Shown here: positions 16,801 through 23,141 of the stretch, piece by piece
Numbering within the stretch: position 1 is the first letter of the stretch
Layout of the letters: each line of letters starts with the position of its first letter
Assembly: GCA_910587895.1 (NCBI GenBank)
Contig: CAJUOE010000179.1
Coordinates: 1 to 24,644, forward strand
Direction of reading: 5' to 3'
Length of the DNA: 24,644 nt
DNA from: an uncultured Lachnospiraceae bacterium
Lineage (GTDB): Bacteria; Bacillota; Clostridia; Lachnospirales; Lachnospiraceae
Program-made: the position numbers and the translations under genes
The notes under the pieces: generated by a model
The model's database searches: none
What the model was told of the DNA's origin: nothing
Seen by the model: the letters and a program-made list of their open reading frames with translations, nothing else

Positions 16801-19800
16801 ATAGTGATAAATCTCTTTCAGTCCAAGATATGCCTCAAACAATGCATACATAGCGTCATCCTTCTGCTCCTGTGTTGCAGATGCGCTCACATTCTTTGCT
16901 GCTGCAAGGGCTGTATCATATTTTGCCTTCGTATCATCGGTATACTTATGGCCTGTCGTCTTTCCTTCACAGTAAGTAACCCAGCCGTTCAGCACGGTCG
17001 GGGGCTGTGGAATCGTAACGTCCTCTGGCAATGCATAGAGCTCAAGCTCTGAAATATTACAAGTTCCATTGGAACCCACCGCATACTTGTAATAGCGGTA
17101 TTCCTTGCCCATCACCGGTATGGATGCAAATTCATTCACATACGCATAACTCAGCTTGCCTTCCGGGGGCGTACTCTTAATCGTATGCAGCAGATCCCAG
17201 TCGTTTCCGTCATTGGATCCGTAGAGGGACGCACCCGAACACCTGCTTGCATAATCTTTTCTCGGCGCATAGCCGTAAGCCACAAGCGCCTTCGCATTGT
17301 TCTCGCCCAAATCTACCTGTACATATCCATTCGATACACCATCAAAGTAAGTTCCAAAATCTCCATCTATGACATTCTTCGGAACATCCGTATCCCCATT
17401 ATTCCATGGAGCGCTTCCGGAAATCATGGATTCTGTCAGCGCAATCTTGTTCTCAGCAAGGTCAATCTTACTGAAATCCACAACGCTCACATATTCCATC
17501 TGCATCTTCTTTAAGTTCTCTTCTCTCTTGGAACGTTCCTCTGATTTCTCTTTGTCGTATGTAACATTGTCAACGACAAACGTGGTGATGGAATTGCCCT
17601 TTACGGTAGCGGTAAACGTCCTGTTCGCCGCATTCGTCTTTGCGTTCACCTGCGCAGCTGTCAAATCTGCCCATTTCTCGCCTTCCGCAGTGGTACCGCT
17701 GGTACGGTGAGCCTGAACGTTACCGATGGACTCAAACCTGCTCAAGTCAAATTCCCACGTCTTATCGTCCTGCGCCGTGTTGACCGCTACGATAACCGCC
17801 TGCTTTCCTTGCGTATCATAGGCAACTAATGTATTTGCCTCGTCGCTGGTTCCCATCAGGGAATAACCTGGACGAATGTATTTGGAAAACTGTCCAAATG
17901 CATAATACTTCTGCGTCAAAATCAGGTCTTTGTTATTGTGGTCGCCAAAAGCAAGACCCCAATAACCTTTTGTCAGGTCAACCTTTTTAAACAATTCTGC
18001 AGTTGTTTTATAATCATTGCCGAACGGCCATTTATCCGCGCCGTTATTTTCATCCACATGGTTATCTACCGCATTCCACAGAATCCATGCAGAAGCCTTC
18101 ATTCCATTCAGATCTTTCATAATCTGCTGTGCCAGGCCAAGCGCAGCGCCCATCTCTCCTGCACTGGATCCGGCTACATATGCGCCGTCAACCTCCGACA
18201 TCCACAGGTTCTTGCCCTCTTTCTCAGCAAGGGCGCGAAGCTCCGCCCGTTTGGAGCCGCCATATGTATGGGTATCAATACGCTCTATCACGTTTTTCGT
18301 ATCCTTATCCAGAGCATTATAAGAACTGATTGTCAAATCAATGCTCGTCTCGTCCGTACCGGAGAGGATAATATTATTCAAAGCCGCCTTTACTCCGGCG
18401 TCTGTTGATGCCGCTGCCTTGCTCTTTAACTCCTCATTCAGAGCCTTGATGATCTTAGACTGGGAAGTTCCGGGTGCAAAATGGCATCCCTCCTGCTTAT
18501 TGCTGTTCGCTCCCCAGTATTTCATGGAAGGATCCGGCTCGTTCATCGGCGATGCGCTCTGGAACGTAATTCCCTCTTTCGTCCAGTGCTCCATCACGTC
18601 TGCCATATATACGGCAAATGCATGATAGGAATCCTCCCTGAGATTCTCAGCAGCATTATTTCCACCCGAGCTACATCCGCTCTTCGTCATGAAATATGGC
18701 GGGGAATTGGAAAACGCCTCGGTGATAAAATCCGCACCGCTTGCTTTGATTGCCGCTTTTAAAATATTCATCTGGTTCTTATCTGCATCCCAGTCATAAT
18801 TCCAGGCATAACCGCAGTCTGCGTCCGCCCGGTCAAAACCAGCATAATCCGTGATTGGTTTCGTCTTATCAATCTTCGTTACGTTGGTGCAGTAACCCGG
18901 TACCGCAGAATCAGAACGCGTGATGTGGGACGGGTGCAGGAATTCATCTTCCTGAATAACGCCCTCTTCCCCGGATTTGACTACCAGCAGTTTGGCGAAA
19001 TCCAGCGCCCAGCTTTCGTCTGTTTCCGCTACCTTTTTGCCTCCGATGGCAATGGTATTTTCTCCTGCCTGTAAATCTACATCGGTAAACGTAAGCAGGT
19101 ACAGATGCATATTATCCTTATTTGCAATCTCACTTTCATTGACAACCGTTGATGCAACGACTTTCTCACTTGCGGCATTGTCATTGACACGGATCGCCAT
19201 GCCTCTCTTATTCGTTCCATCTAACGTAACAAGCATCTTGACGGTATACTTGCCGCCATCTGCCACAGATACCTTATATTTCAGATTATCGCCCGTGCCG
19301 GCTGTTTCTCCGATTCCGTTCACGTAGTTAATCTGTTTTAACTCTCCAACCTTCTTGCCCTTCGTAATTCCGAAGTCTGCATCCGACTTGCTGTATGTAG
19401 CGTCCTTTATCTTGCTATTCGCAGAAACCTCCATTTTGGAGCCGCCATAAACCGGTGCGCCTTCACCCTCTACGCCGAATATCTGTGCCTTTGCATTTAC
19501 CGGCACATCAGTGGTTTCGCCCACATGATCTCCGCCACCTACGTTGTAACGGCCGATATTCATGCCCAGACCTTTATCCAGGCTGAAAAAAGCGTCTGCC
19601 GCTTTATCAACCAGGCCTCCCGCGCTTTCGTCATACCCGAGCCGGTTTGCCCACCAGCACAGGGAAGTACCCCAACCCTGAAACCTCCCGAATCCGTCGT
19701 CGCTTGTAACCGCGTTAAACAGCGACGCCTCCTCCGGGAGAACCTTTACTGTCGCATCCACTTTCGCCCCGTCTGCCGCCTGTACCTGAGTAAATCCATC

Positions 19801-19869
19801 CACAGGCAGTGCCGTCAGGACAAGAGCTGACGCAAGAACAGCGCTGATACATTTTTTTAATGCTCTCAT
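13810..19869 (-). CDS. Giant secreted GH30-GH43_24 arabinogalactan-type galactanase
   Basis: A 2019-aa secreted multidomain enzyme. Signal peptide 1-32 (VQA/ADG). GH30 domain (about 40-770) of endo-beta-1,6-galactanase type: FQGWGTSLCWWAN, RYNVGGGD, EAFSNSPPYFMT, acid/base Glu444 in PMNEP, nucleophile Glu559 in WMSEVDGAY. A CBM-like domain (about 117-312) interrupts the GH30 fold. Then a CBM32/F5-8 type C-like module (803-948), a FIVAR-like segment (955-1018), and a GH43 domain (1020-1430) with the subfamily-24 exo-beta-1,3-galactanase hallmarks: QAHGG, Glu1157 in ERPK, Glu1292 in REAPA and Gln1349 in FTQST in place of a catalytic Asp. After that: Big_4-like (1440-1505), CBM-like (1507-1680), two FIVAR-like (1681-1822), Ig-like (1834-1920) and a cationic Fn3-like module. 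AAAAGGAG lies 9 bases before the ATG. No LPXTG or SLH anchor. Confidence 0.92.
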   Translation of the reverse strand: MRALKKCISAVLASALVLTALPVDGFTQVQAADGAKVDATVKVLPEEASLFNAVTSDDGFGRFQGWGTSLCWWANRLGYDESAGGLVDKAADAFFSLDKGLGMNIGRYNVGGGDHVGETTDVPVNAKAQIFGVEGEGAPVYGGSKMEVSANSKIKDATYSKSDADFGITKGKKVGELKQINYVNGIGETAGTGDNLKYKVSVADGGKYTVKMLVTLDGTNKRGMAIRVNDNAASEKVVASTVVNESEIANKDNMHLYLLTFTDVDLQAGENTIAIGGKKVAETDESWALDFAKLLVVKSGEEGVIQEDEFLHPSHITRSDSAVPGYCTNVTKIDKTKPITDYAGFDRADADCGYAWNYDWDADKNQMNILKAAIKASGADFITEAFSNSPPYFMTKSGCSSGGNNAAENLREDSYHAFAVYMADVMEHWTKEGITFQSASPMNEPDPSMKYWGANSNKQEGCHFAPGTSQSKIIKALNEELKSKAAASTDAGVKAALNNIILSGTDETSIDLTISSYNALDKDTKNVIERIDTHTYGGSKRAELRALAEKEGKNLWMSEVDGAYVAGSSAGEMGAALGLAQQIMKDLNGMKASAWILWNAVDNHVDENNGADKWPFGNDYKTTAELFKKVDLTKGYWGLAFGDHNNKDLILTQKYYAFGQFSKYIRPGYSLMGTSDEANTLVAYDTQGKQAVIVAVNTAQDDKTWEFDLSRFESIGNVQAHRTSGTTAEGEKWADLTAAQVNAKTNAANRTFTATVKGNSITTFVVDNVTYDKEKSEERSKREENLKKMQMEYVSVVDFSKIDLAENKIALTESMISGSAPWNNGDTDVPKNVIDGDFGTYFDGVSNGYVQVDLGENNAKALVAYGYAPRKDYASRCSGASLYGSNDGNDWDLLHTIKSTPPEGKLSYAYVNEFASIPVMGKEYRYYKYAVGSNGTCNISELELYALPEDVTIPQPPTVLNGWVTYCEGKTTGHKYTDDTKAKYDTALAAAKNVSASATQEQKDDAMYALFEAYLGLKEIYHYDSFSGVEGAAIYDTKGDRIQAHGGQVQKIKWEDGYDFNGDGQIQADEKEFWYWIGEDKTNDYRPCPGVRAYISQDLYNWIDCGDVLKTVPNWETFTTDSYFTSLYGDLSKEQQEAVYGDLWTDDNSDNSGCVLERPKMIYNDKNQEYVIWFHADGQTPNSTGGNYAKAKAGVATSKSPFGPFKLQGSYLLNYDEDITDRGFDTEGGHVRDMNLFKDDDGTGYVLYSSDGNENMYIAKLNEDYTNIVKTNDEGAKKGEDFTVNFVGQSREAPAMFKYQNKYYLITSGCTGWTSNPSKYAVADHPMGPWTMVGDPCTDEDKDHTYFTQSTCVIPLDAETGRFIYMGDRWYNSNDSNGVTAGPGAGGRLRDSRYVWLPIEFTGDGKIAIRRYSDWKLTVFDGIEPYELKTELPEAGSAANLSTELPAKLKIKLLTEAQEREVDVTWNTEEIAAKTLGEVTVTGAMTYTKSGETHTRTITHNMSLLDEKLIYFFDCASDQTGAASYFDLLRANLEGLKNVDPDQAYSVENLAGYDGNRGDAGTSSDDSSYDFAIKSDAGEDMWTQGYWATKGKSIKYSFVLEAGTYTVATGYHEWWNSSRAMNITVTSNGETLASSEEFGAKKNVNLQQNVAFTLAENAKVTVSISGNGADPVLSWMAMIQDVKTGSFESADTEELGKLIGNAEKIEKGDNTTKSWNKFQEALSHAKEVQKYVLSTATDIAAAMAELKDAMDSLQTPKQYLQASLAELAISDTNQVNYEKDAMWDYYQQVLKDVNALVDKEGLTEEEAEAAIKDLRDTIELLTPAKNKPATPPSTTQKKAQAITVKSVTKSLGTKAFALGAKTSGDGALSYRSSDSKVASVDAKGKVTLKGVGVCTITVTAAETANYKSATASVKVTVNPKKAAISKVKTVKGKKLKVSWKKDTTVSGYEIQCALKKNFKSGLKKTTIKKAKTTSTTIKKLKKGKKYYVRVRAYKTVKVNGKNVTLRGSWSSVKTSGKVK
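13813..14370. repeat. Ig-like + cationic Fn3-like module, copy 2
   Basis: This is the partner of the copy at 10159-10720. It encodes the C-terminus of the GH30-GH43 protein. The last 100 residues contain 30 Lys, 3 Arg and only one Asp and one Glu. Confidence 0.85.
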
Positions 19870-19959
19870 CTCTCACTTCTCCTTTTCTAAATTTTTGTGC
19901 AAGGCGCCCCTTCCGTCTCCAAAATCCCAGACTTACGCCACCTTACATTTGTTATTACT

Positions 19960-19988
19960 ATTGTAAAATTTTTTAGTAAATTTTTCAA
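19960..19988 (-). promoter_or_regulatory. Promoter of the galactanase operon
   Basis: On the minus strand TTGAAA (19988-19983), a 17-base spacer and TACAAT (19965-19960) lie 91 bases upstream of the GH30-GH43 ATG. This is the only convincing promoter in the gap. The leader of about 85 bases between it and the ATG shows no riboswitch or attenuator that I can support. Confidence 0.6.
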
Positions 19989-20001
19989 GTGTTTTACTAA
20001 A
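19972..20001. promoter_or_regulatory. Candidate operator flanking the -35 box
   Basis: TTTAGTAAA (19972-19980) and TTTACTAAA (19993-20001) form a 9-bp inverted repeat separated by 12 bases. The arms bracket the -35 hexamer of the galactanase promoter, one lying in the spacer and one just upstream. A third copy with one mismatch (TTCAGTAAA) is at 20024-20032. The geometry suits a repressor or a competing activator. The cognate regulator is not encoded in the window by any evident gene. Confidence 0.5.
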
Positions 20002-20049
20002 TTTTTGTCTCAGAATAATATTTTTCAGTAAAAACACACAAAAAAACAG

Positions 20050-20070
20050 AGGCGGATTGTTGCAATCTGC
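20050..20070 (-). terminator. Terminator-like hairpin upstream of the galactanase promoter
   Basis: GGCGGATTG and CAATCTGCC pair over 9 bp (one G-U) around a 3-base loop. On the minus strand the hairpin is followed by TCTG and seven T. It would stop minus-strand readthrough before the galactanase promoter and so insulate the operon from dapL. Confidence 0.55.
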
Positions 20071-20173
20071 CACCTGGATTACTATTAATCCAACTTTTCG
20101 GATGCAAATAAGCATTCTTAAGCCTGCTCATTGGTATCATTTTATTTTTTAATAATAAAAAATTCCCAAACCA
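20071..20173. other. AT-rich spacer, no gene seen
   Basis: A small inverted repeat, GGATTA-CTAT-TAATCC, lies at 20075-20090, and an A/T-only stretch at about 20140-20161 precedes the antitoxin remnant. I find no convincing promoter or gene. Confidence 0.4.
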
Positions 20174-20290
20174 ATGTCACGGGATGATTTTATGAAGGAT
20201 ATTGAGACCGCAGAACAACAAATTCTTAATGGCAAATATCATAGTGCAAAAGAGGTGTTTTATGACTGGAAACACAGATACAAATTATGA
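20174..20290 (+). pseudogene. Antitoxin remnant (RelB-like C-terminus)
   Basis: A 38-codon frame whose product ends in a pattern typical of RelB-like antitoxin C-termini (TAEQQILNGKYHSAKEVF, then a tryptophan- and lysine-rich end). Complete antitoxins of this kind are about twice as long, so the DNA-binding N-terminal half is missing. There is no ribosome site before the ATG, and an in-frame TAA lies six codons upstream. It is followed, with overlap, by a toxin fragment. Confidence 0.5.
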
Positions 20291-20366
20291 GGTCATATTC
20301 ACAGATTCTGCATTAAGAAAGGCTGAACTATGCTTATCCGACAGTTCAGCCTTTTATTTCTACTAA
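20262..20366 (+). pseudogene. RelE/ParE-like toxin fragment
   Basis: A 34-codon frame overlapping the antitoxin remnant. It contains NYEVIFTDSALRKAE, the usual N-terminal start of RelE/ParE toxins (first beta strand and helix). It then runs straight into the terminator hairpin and stops, so more than half of a normal 85-100 residue toxin, including all catalytic residues, is absent. It is non-functional. The junction with the hairpin suggests deletion during a rearrangement. Confidence 0.5.
20318..20354. terminator. Bidirectional rho-independent terminator
   Basis: AAAGGCTGAACT (20318-20329) pairs perfectly over 12 bp with AGTTCAGCCTTT (20343-20354) around a 13-base loop. T-rich tracts follow on both strands. 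It lies 19 bases past the dapL stop, so its main role is to end the glnA-dapL transcript. Confidence 0.85.
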
Positions 20367-20372
20367 CCCAAA

Positions 20373-21587
20373 CTACAATTGCTTAATCCGCGCAAGCGCT
20401 GCCAGCGTATTCTCGTAACTGCCGAATGCCGTCAGCCTGAAATACCCTTCTCCGCTGGGCCCAAATCCGGAGCCAGGCGTTCCCACTACGTTTGCATTCT
20501 CCAGAAGATAATCAAAGAATTCCCAGGAGGTCATCTTATCGGGAGTCTTCAGCCAGATATAGGGCGCGTTGACGCCGCCGAATACCGTATACCCGGCCTC
20601 CTGAAGTCCATCCTTAATCATGGAGGCATTCTTCATATAATATGCCACCTGATCTTTCAGCTGCGCCTTGCCCTGCGGGCTGTATGTTGCCTCCCCGGCA
20701 CGCTGCACGATATAAGGCGCTCCGTTAAATTTGGTTCCGTGGCGGCGCGCCCACATGCCATTCAGGGAAACATCGCCGCATTTCAGCTCCTTGGGAACTA
20801 CGGTATATCCCAGACGCACACCGGTAAATCCGGCATTTTTGGAATAACTCTTCAACTCAATGGCACAGGTCTTTGCCCCCTCGCATTCATAAATGGAGTG
20901 TGCGACGTCGGATTCCGAGATGTATGCCTCATACGCAGCGTCATAGATGATGACCGCCCCGACCTTATTTGCGTAATTTACCCATTCCTGAAGCTGCGCT
21001 TTCGTGATGGTGGTTCCGGTGGGATTGTTCGGCAGGCACAGATAAATCATATCCGGCGTTTCCTTTGGGAATTCCGGCACAAACCCATTCTCCATCACAC
21101 AGGGCATATAGATGACGTCGCTCCACATTTCCGTATCCGCGTCATATACCCCGGTTCTTCCCGCCATCACATTGGAATCCACATAAACCGGATACACCGG
21201 ATCGCAGACTGCAATACGGTTCTTCGCTCCGAAGATTTCCTGAATATTGGAAGAATCACTCTTCGCCCCGTCCGAGACAAAGATTTCATCGGCAGATATA
21301 TCACATCCCCTTGCTTTATAATCATTCTCCACAATTGCATTTCTCAGAAAATCATACCCCAGATCCGGAGCATAACCATGGAAACTCTCTGCCTTGCTCA
21401 TTTCATCCACAGCCTTATGCATAGCCTCAATGACTGCCGGAGCAAGCGGCTGCGTCACATCGCCGATTCCCAGACGGATGATGTCTTTGTCCGGGTTTGC
21501 CTCGGTGAAGGCTGCCACCTTCTTTGCAATGGTGCTAAACAGATAACTTCCTGGTAACTTCTGATAATTCTCATTAATTTGAAACAT
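20373..21587 (-). CDS. dapL: LL-diaminopimelate aminotransferase
   Basis: A 404-aa PLP-dependent class I/II aminotransferase. DapL converts tetrahydrodipicolinate and glutamate directly to LL-diaminopimelate, bypassing the acylated intermediates of the DapD/C/E route to lysine and peptidoglycan. Visible motifs are LGIGDVTQPLAPAV near the N-terminus, FVSDGAKSD, the LPNNPTGT cofactor/substrate loop, DAAYEAY and the Schiff-base lysine Lys250 in SYSKNAGFTG. The C-terminal PGSGFGPSGEGYFRLTAFG is characteristic of DapL. AAGGAGG lies before the ATG. It follows dapF by 69 bases on the same strand, so consecutive steps of the pathway (DapL then DapF) are encoded together. A strong terminator follows. 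Confidence 0.96.
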   Translation of the reverse strand: MFQINENYQKLPGSYLFSTIAKKVAAFTEANPDKDIIRLGIGDVTQPLAPAVIEAMHKAVDEMSKAESFHGYAPDLGYDFLRNAIVENDYKARGCDISADEIFVSDGAKSDSSNIQEIFGAKNRIAVCDPVYPVYVDSNVMAGRTGVYDADTEMWSDVIYMPCVMENGFVPEFPKETPDMIYLCLPNNPTGTTITKAQLQEWVNYANKVGAVIIYDAAYEAYISESDVAHSIYECEGAKTCAIELKSYSKNAGFTGVRLGYTVVPKELKCGDVSLNGMWARRHGTKFNGAPYIVQRAGEATYSPQGKAQLKDQVAYYMKNASMIKDGLQEAGYTVFGGVNAPYIWLKTPDKMTSWEFFDYLLENANVVGTPGSGFGPSGEGYFRLTAFGSYENTLAALARIKQL

Positions 21588-21656
21588 AATATCCTCCTTT
21601 TTCTATATCCATTATCATATTTCTCAACCTGAACTTTAACCTTATGCCGGAATAAG

Positions 21657-22508
21657 CTACTGCCATTCGCCCGGCAGCGTAATCTCTCCGTCAAAAACCG
21701 TAACCGCAGGCCCCGTCATATATACCGGCAAATCACCGCCCGCCCAGGCAATCTCAAGCTCCCCGCCCAGAAGCTGCACGGTAACCTCATGCCGGCTCTT
21801 TCCATTTAAAACAGCCGCCACGGCTGTGGCACATGCGCCGGTTCCGCAGGCGAGCGTCTCGCCGCTGCCACGCTCCCAGACACGCATACGCAGCGTAGAC
21901 TCATCTATCACATTTACAAATTCCGTGTTAATCCGCCTCGGGAAACGCGGATGGTTCTCAAACAGGGGGCCAATCGTTTCCAAATCCAACTTACGCACAT
22001 CCTCTTCCAGAAAAATGACGCAATGGGGATTCCCCATGGACACCGCCGTCATCTCATACGTCCTGTCTTCCACGATAAGCGGCGCATGGATGACCTGCTC
22101 GCTGTCCGCGGTCACCGGAATCTCTGCTGCGGTAAGGCAGGGAGCTCCCATATCGACCTTTACCCGGGACACTTTACCATCCTCAAGCGTCAGATCCAGA
22201 TATTTGACCCCGGCAAGCGTATCAATGCTAATCTGCGTCTTATTCGTCAATCCATAATCATAGACATATTTTCCCACACAGCGGATGCCGTTCCCACACA
22301 TCTCCCCGCGGGAACCGTCCGCATTGTACATCGCCATCTCAAAATCCGCTTTCTCAGACGGCAGAATCAATATCAGGCCGTCCGCCCCGATTCCAAAATG
22401 CCTGTCGCTCACATACCGCGATACCTTCTCTGGATCCGTGATTTTCTCCTCAAAACAATTCACATAGACGTAATCGTTTCCTAATCCATGCATTTTCGTA
22501 AATTTCAT
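21657..22508 (-). CDS. dapF: Diaminopimelate epimerase
   Basis: A 283-aa cofactor-independent racemase fold enzyme converting LL- to meso-diaminopimelate, the direct precursor of lysine and peptidoglycan cross-links. Both catalytic cysteines are present: Cys71 in MCGNGIRC and Cys221 in ETLACGTGACA. The N-terminal MHGLGNDYVYV is diagnostic. I chose the ATG at 22508 because AAAGGAG lies directly upstream; the ATG at 22565 would add 19 unrelated residues. It is 69 bases downstream of the ANTAR regulator gene and precedes dapL. Confidence 0.96.
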   Translation of the reverse strand: MKFTKMHGLGNDYVYVNCFEEKITDPEKVSRYVSDRHFGIGADGLILILPSEKADFEMAMYNADGSRGEMCGNGIRCVGKYVYDYGLTNKTQISIDTLAGVKYLDLTLEDGKVSRVKVDMGAPCLTAAEIPVTADSEQVIHAPLIVEDRTYEMTAVSMGNPHCVIFLEEDVRKLDLETIGPLFENHPRFPRRINTEFVNVIDESTLRMRVWERGSGETLACGTGACATAVAAVLNGKSRHEVTVQLLGGELEIAWAGGDLPVYMTGPAVTVFDGEITLPGEWQ

Positions 22509-22577
22509 GCGATACTCCTTTCCTGTCTCATGACGGCTGAATATCATTTTCCTGTCATATCCCAAAATTCCATTCTC

Positions 22578-23123
22578 TCAGCCCTGCATCATGCTCAAAA
22601 TCATCTGCGCCGTCTCTGCCATGCCGGTTCCACTGTCCATGCTGCTCTTTTGCATATAGCGGTGCGCCTCCTCTTCCGTCATGTTGTTGCGCGCCATCAG
22701 AACTTCCTTCGCTTTCTCTATCATCTGCCTGTCTTCTTCGTTGCGCCGCGATGCATGGGGAGATTTCCTGCGCCTGCGCACAAACGCATGGGTCATCATT
22801 TCCAGCGTGCTCACAAGCTCATGTACTTTCAGCGGCATGGACAGGCAGATAACGCCATCTGCCGTCCCTTCCTCCCACTGATTGGGGGACGCCACGACAA
22901 GCATCTGAAAACTGGTTGGAAGATACTCCCGCAACTGCAAAAACATCATATCCTGAAGCTTTCCCGCACAGACGACAATTCCCTCCCCCAGCGCATCCGC
23001 GTGCTGCAGGACCCGTGCGCCCGCCGTACAGACAGCATTTACCTGATATCCATATTTTATTAAAATATTTTTTATGCTCTTTGCATTTTCCACCTTTGGA
23101 AAAGCGACAATGATATTAATCAA
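22578..23123 (-). CDS. ANTAR-domain RNA-binding regulator with degenerate receiver
   Basis: A 181-aa antitermination regulator. Residues 1-110 follow the response-regulator receiver fold, but the acidic pocket reads FPKVE, the phospho-acceptor position is Ala53 (VVCAGKL) and the switch Lys is lost (LSMPLK), so phosphorylation is unlikely. After a basic linker (RRRRKSP), residues about 125-178 form an ANTAR domain (MIEKAKEVLM, MTEEEAHRYMQKSSMDSG, AETAQMIL). ANTAR domains bind paired hairpins in nascent RNA to prevent termination. Translation appears to start at TTG (23123), with GGAGG 7 bases upstream; there is no ATG at that point. It lies 18 bases after glnA, an arrangement that suggests a nitrogen-related role. 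Confidence 0.88.
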   Translation of the reverse strand: MINIIVAFPKVENAKSIKNILIKYGYQVNAVCTAGARVLQHADALGEGIVVCAGKLQDMMFLQLREYLPTSFQMLVVASPNQWEEGTADGVICLSMPLKVHELVSTLEMMTHAFVRRRRKSPHASRRNEEDRQMIEKAKEVLMARNNMTEEEAHRYMQKSSMDSGTGMAETAQMILSMMQG

Positions 23124-23141
23124 AACCTTTCCTCCGGGGGA

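Noticed and set aside
19933..20115. 60-codon minus-strand frame upstream of the galactanase gene
   Set aside because: It overlies the promoter, the inverted repeat and the terminator hairpin. Its composition follows the AT-rich DNA.
20379..21557. 392-codon plus-strand frame opposite dapL
   Set aside because: It mirrors dapL. The protein has shadow-like composition (many His, Arg, Ile), and the dapL Schiff-base and substrate motifs are complete on the other strand.
21643..21657. CTTAT...ATAAG inverted repeat just after dapF
   Set aside because: The stem is only 5-6 bp with no T tract, too weak for a terminator; dapF and dapL are more likely cotranscribed.
21588..22577. Possible lysine riboswitch near dapF/dapL
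   Set aside because: The gaps before dapF and dapL are each only 69 bases, far too short for a lysine riboswitch, and no conserved core is visible.
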